Source of the DNA: an uncultured Ruminococcus sp.
GTDB lineage: Bacteria > Bacillota > Clostridia > Oscillospirales > Acutalibacteraceae
NCBI GenBank assembly: GCA_902772795.1
Contig: CACYBZ010000342.1
Location: 1 to 5,190 of the forward strand
Length of the DNA: 5,190 bases
Direction: 5' to 3'
This document shows, one piece after another, positions 5,126 to 5,190 of this stretch. A program made the position numbers and the translations under genes. Numbering within the stretch: the first letter of the stretch is position 1; each line of letters opens with the position of its first letter. The notes under the pieces are model-generated. The model saw only the letters and a program-made list of their open reading frames with translations, searched no databases and was not told the DNA's origin.

Positions 5126-5190
5126 CGAGATGTAACTCAGTTTGGTAGAGTGCTACGTTAGGGACGTAGATGCCGCAGGTTCAAGTCCTG
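5126..5190 (+). tRNA. tRNA-Pro (anticodon AGG), 3' end cut by window edge
   Basis: The cloverleaf can be traced from base 1 to the T-stem. The 5' acceptor strand is CGAGATG (5126-5132), followed by T8 and A9. The D-stem is ACTC/GAGT (5135-5138, 5148-5151) with a GG-containing loop. The anticodon stem is CTACG/CGTAG (5153-5157, 5165-5169) with loop TTAGGGA, giving anticodon AGG (5160-5162) followed by G37. A 5-nt variable loop ATGCC follows. The T-stem GCAGG and T-loop TTCAAGT are present, and the window ends after CCTG of the closing strand. C1 and G37 are typical of bacterial tRNA-Pro. The 3' acceptor strand is outside the window and cannot be checked. A34 is presumably deaminated to inosine. 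The D-stem has A10-T25 in place of the common G10-C25. Confidence 0.92.

Overview
The window holds the late half of an anaerobic-type adenosylcobalamin (vitamin B12) biosynthesis operon, read leftward on the minus strand, and the start of a divergent tRNA gene at the right edge. The AT-rich coding sequence, strong AGGAGG ribosome-binding sites, CobU-CobC-CbiB-CobD-CbiP-CobO gene set, compact GC-rich hairpin repeats and a tRNA-Pro with anticodon AGG together suggest a Firmicute of class Clostridia, most likely a Ruminococcus-like Oscillospiraceae member. That assignment is inference; no marker gene proves it.

Layout from right to left, in transcription order: a short atypical CobU-like protein (4533-4916), an alpha-ribazole phosphatase-type histidine phosphatase CobC (3953-4528), the membrane protein CbiB (2976-3956), a ~98-nt gap filled by a hairpin repeat, the PLP-dependent threonine-phosphate decarboxylase CobD (1810-2877), cobyric acid synthase CbiP/CobQ (366-1847), and the first 120 residues of the corrinoid adenosyltransferase CobO/BtuR (1-362, cut by the window edge). 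The genes form two tightly packed blocks: cobU-cobC-cbiB (4-nt gap, then an ATGA overlap) and cobD-cbiP-cobO (38-nt overlap, then a 3-nt gap). The repeat lies between the blocks.

The genes make one pathway segment. CobO adenosylates the corrin; CbiP amidates it to adenosylcobyric acid; CobD makes (R)-1-aminopropan-2-ol O-phosphate; CbiB joins the two into adenosylcobinamide (phosphate). CobU activates that product, and CobC removes a phosphate at the nucleotide-loop end. CobS (cobalamin synthase) and CobT are not in the window, and the corrin-ring genes are not seen.

The 209-nt intergenic region 4917-5125 contains the cobU ribosome-binding site, a second copy of the hairpin repeat plus an extra hairpin, three A-tracts phased at exactly 10 bp, and a perfect TTGACA-17-TATAAT promoter for the tRNA. 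I see no cobalamin riboswitch and no convincing promoter for the cob operon there. No gene-free stretch exceeds 300 bases. The metabolic genes look ordinary. The least explained items are the two-copy composite hairpin repeat with compensatory arm changes, the reduced CobU-like protein, and the A34 tRNA-Pro with matching proline codon bias.
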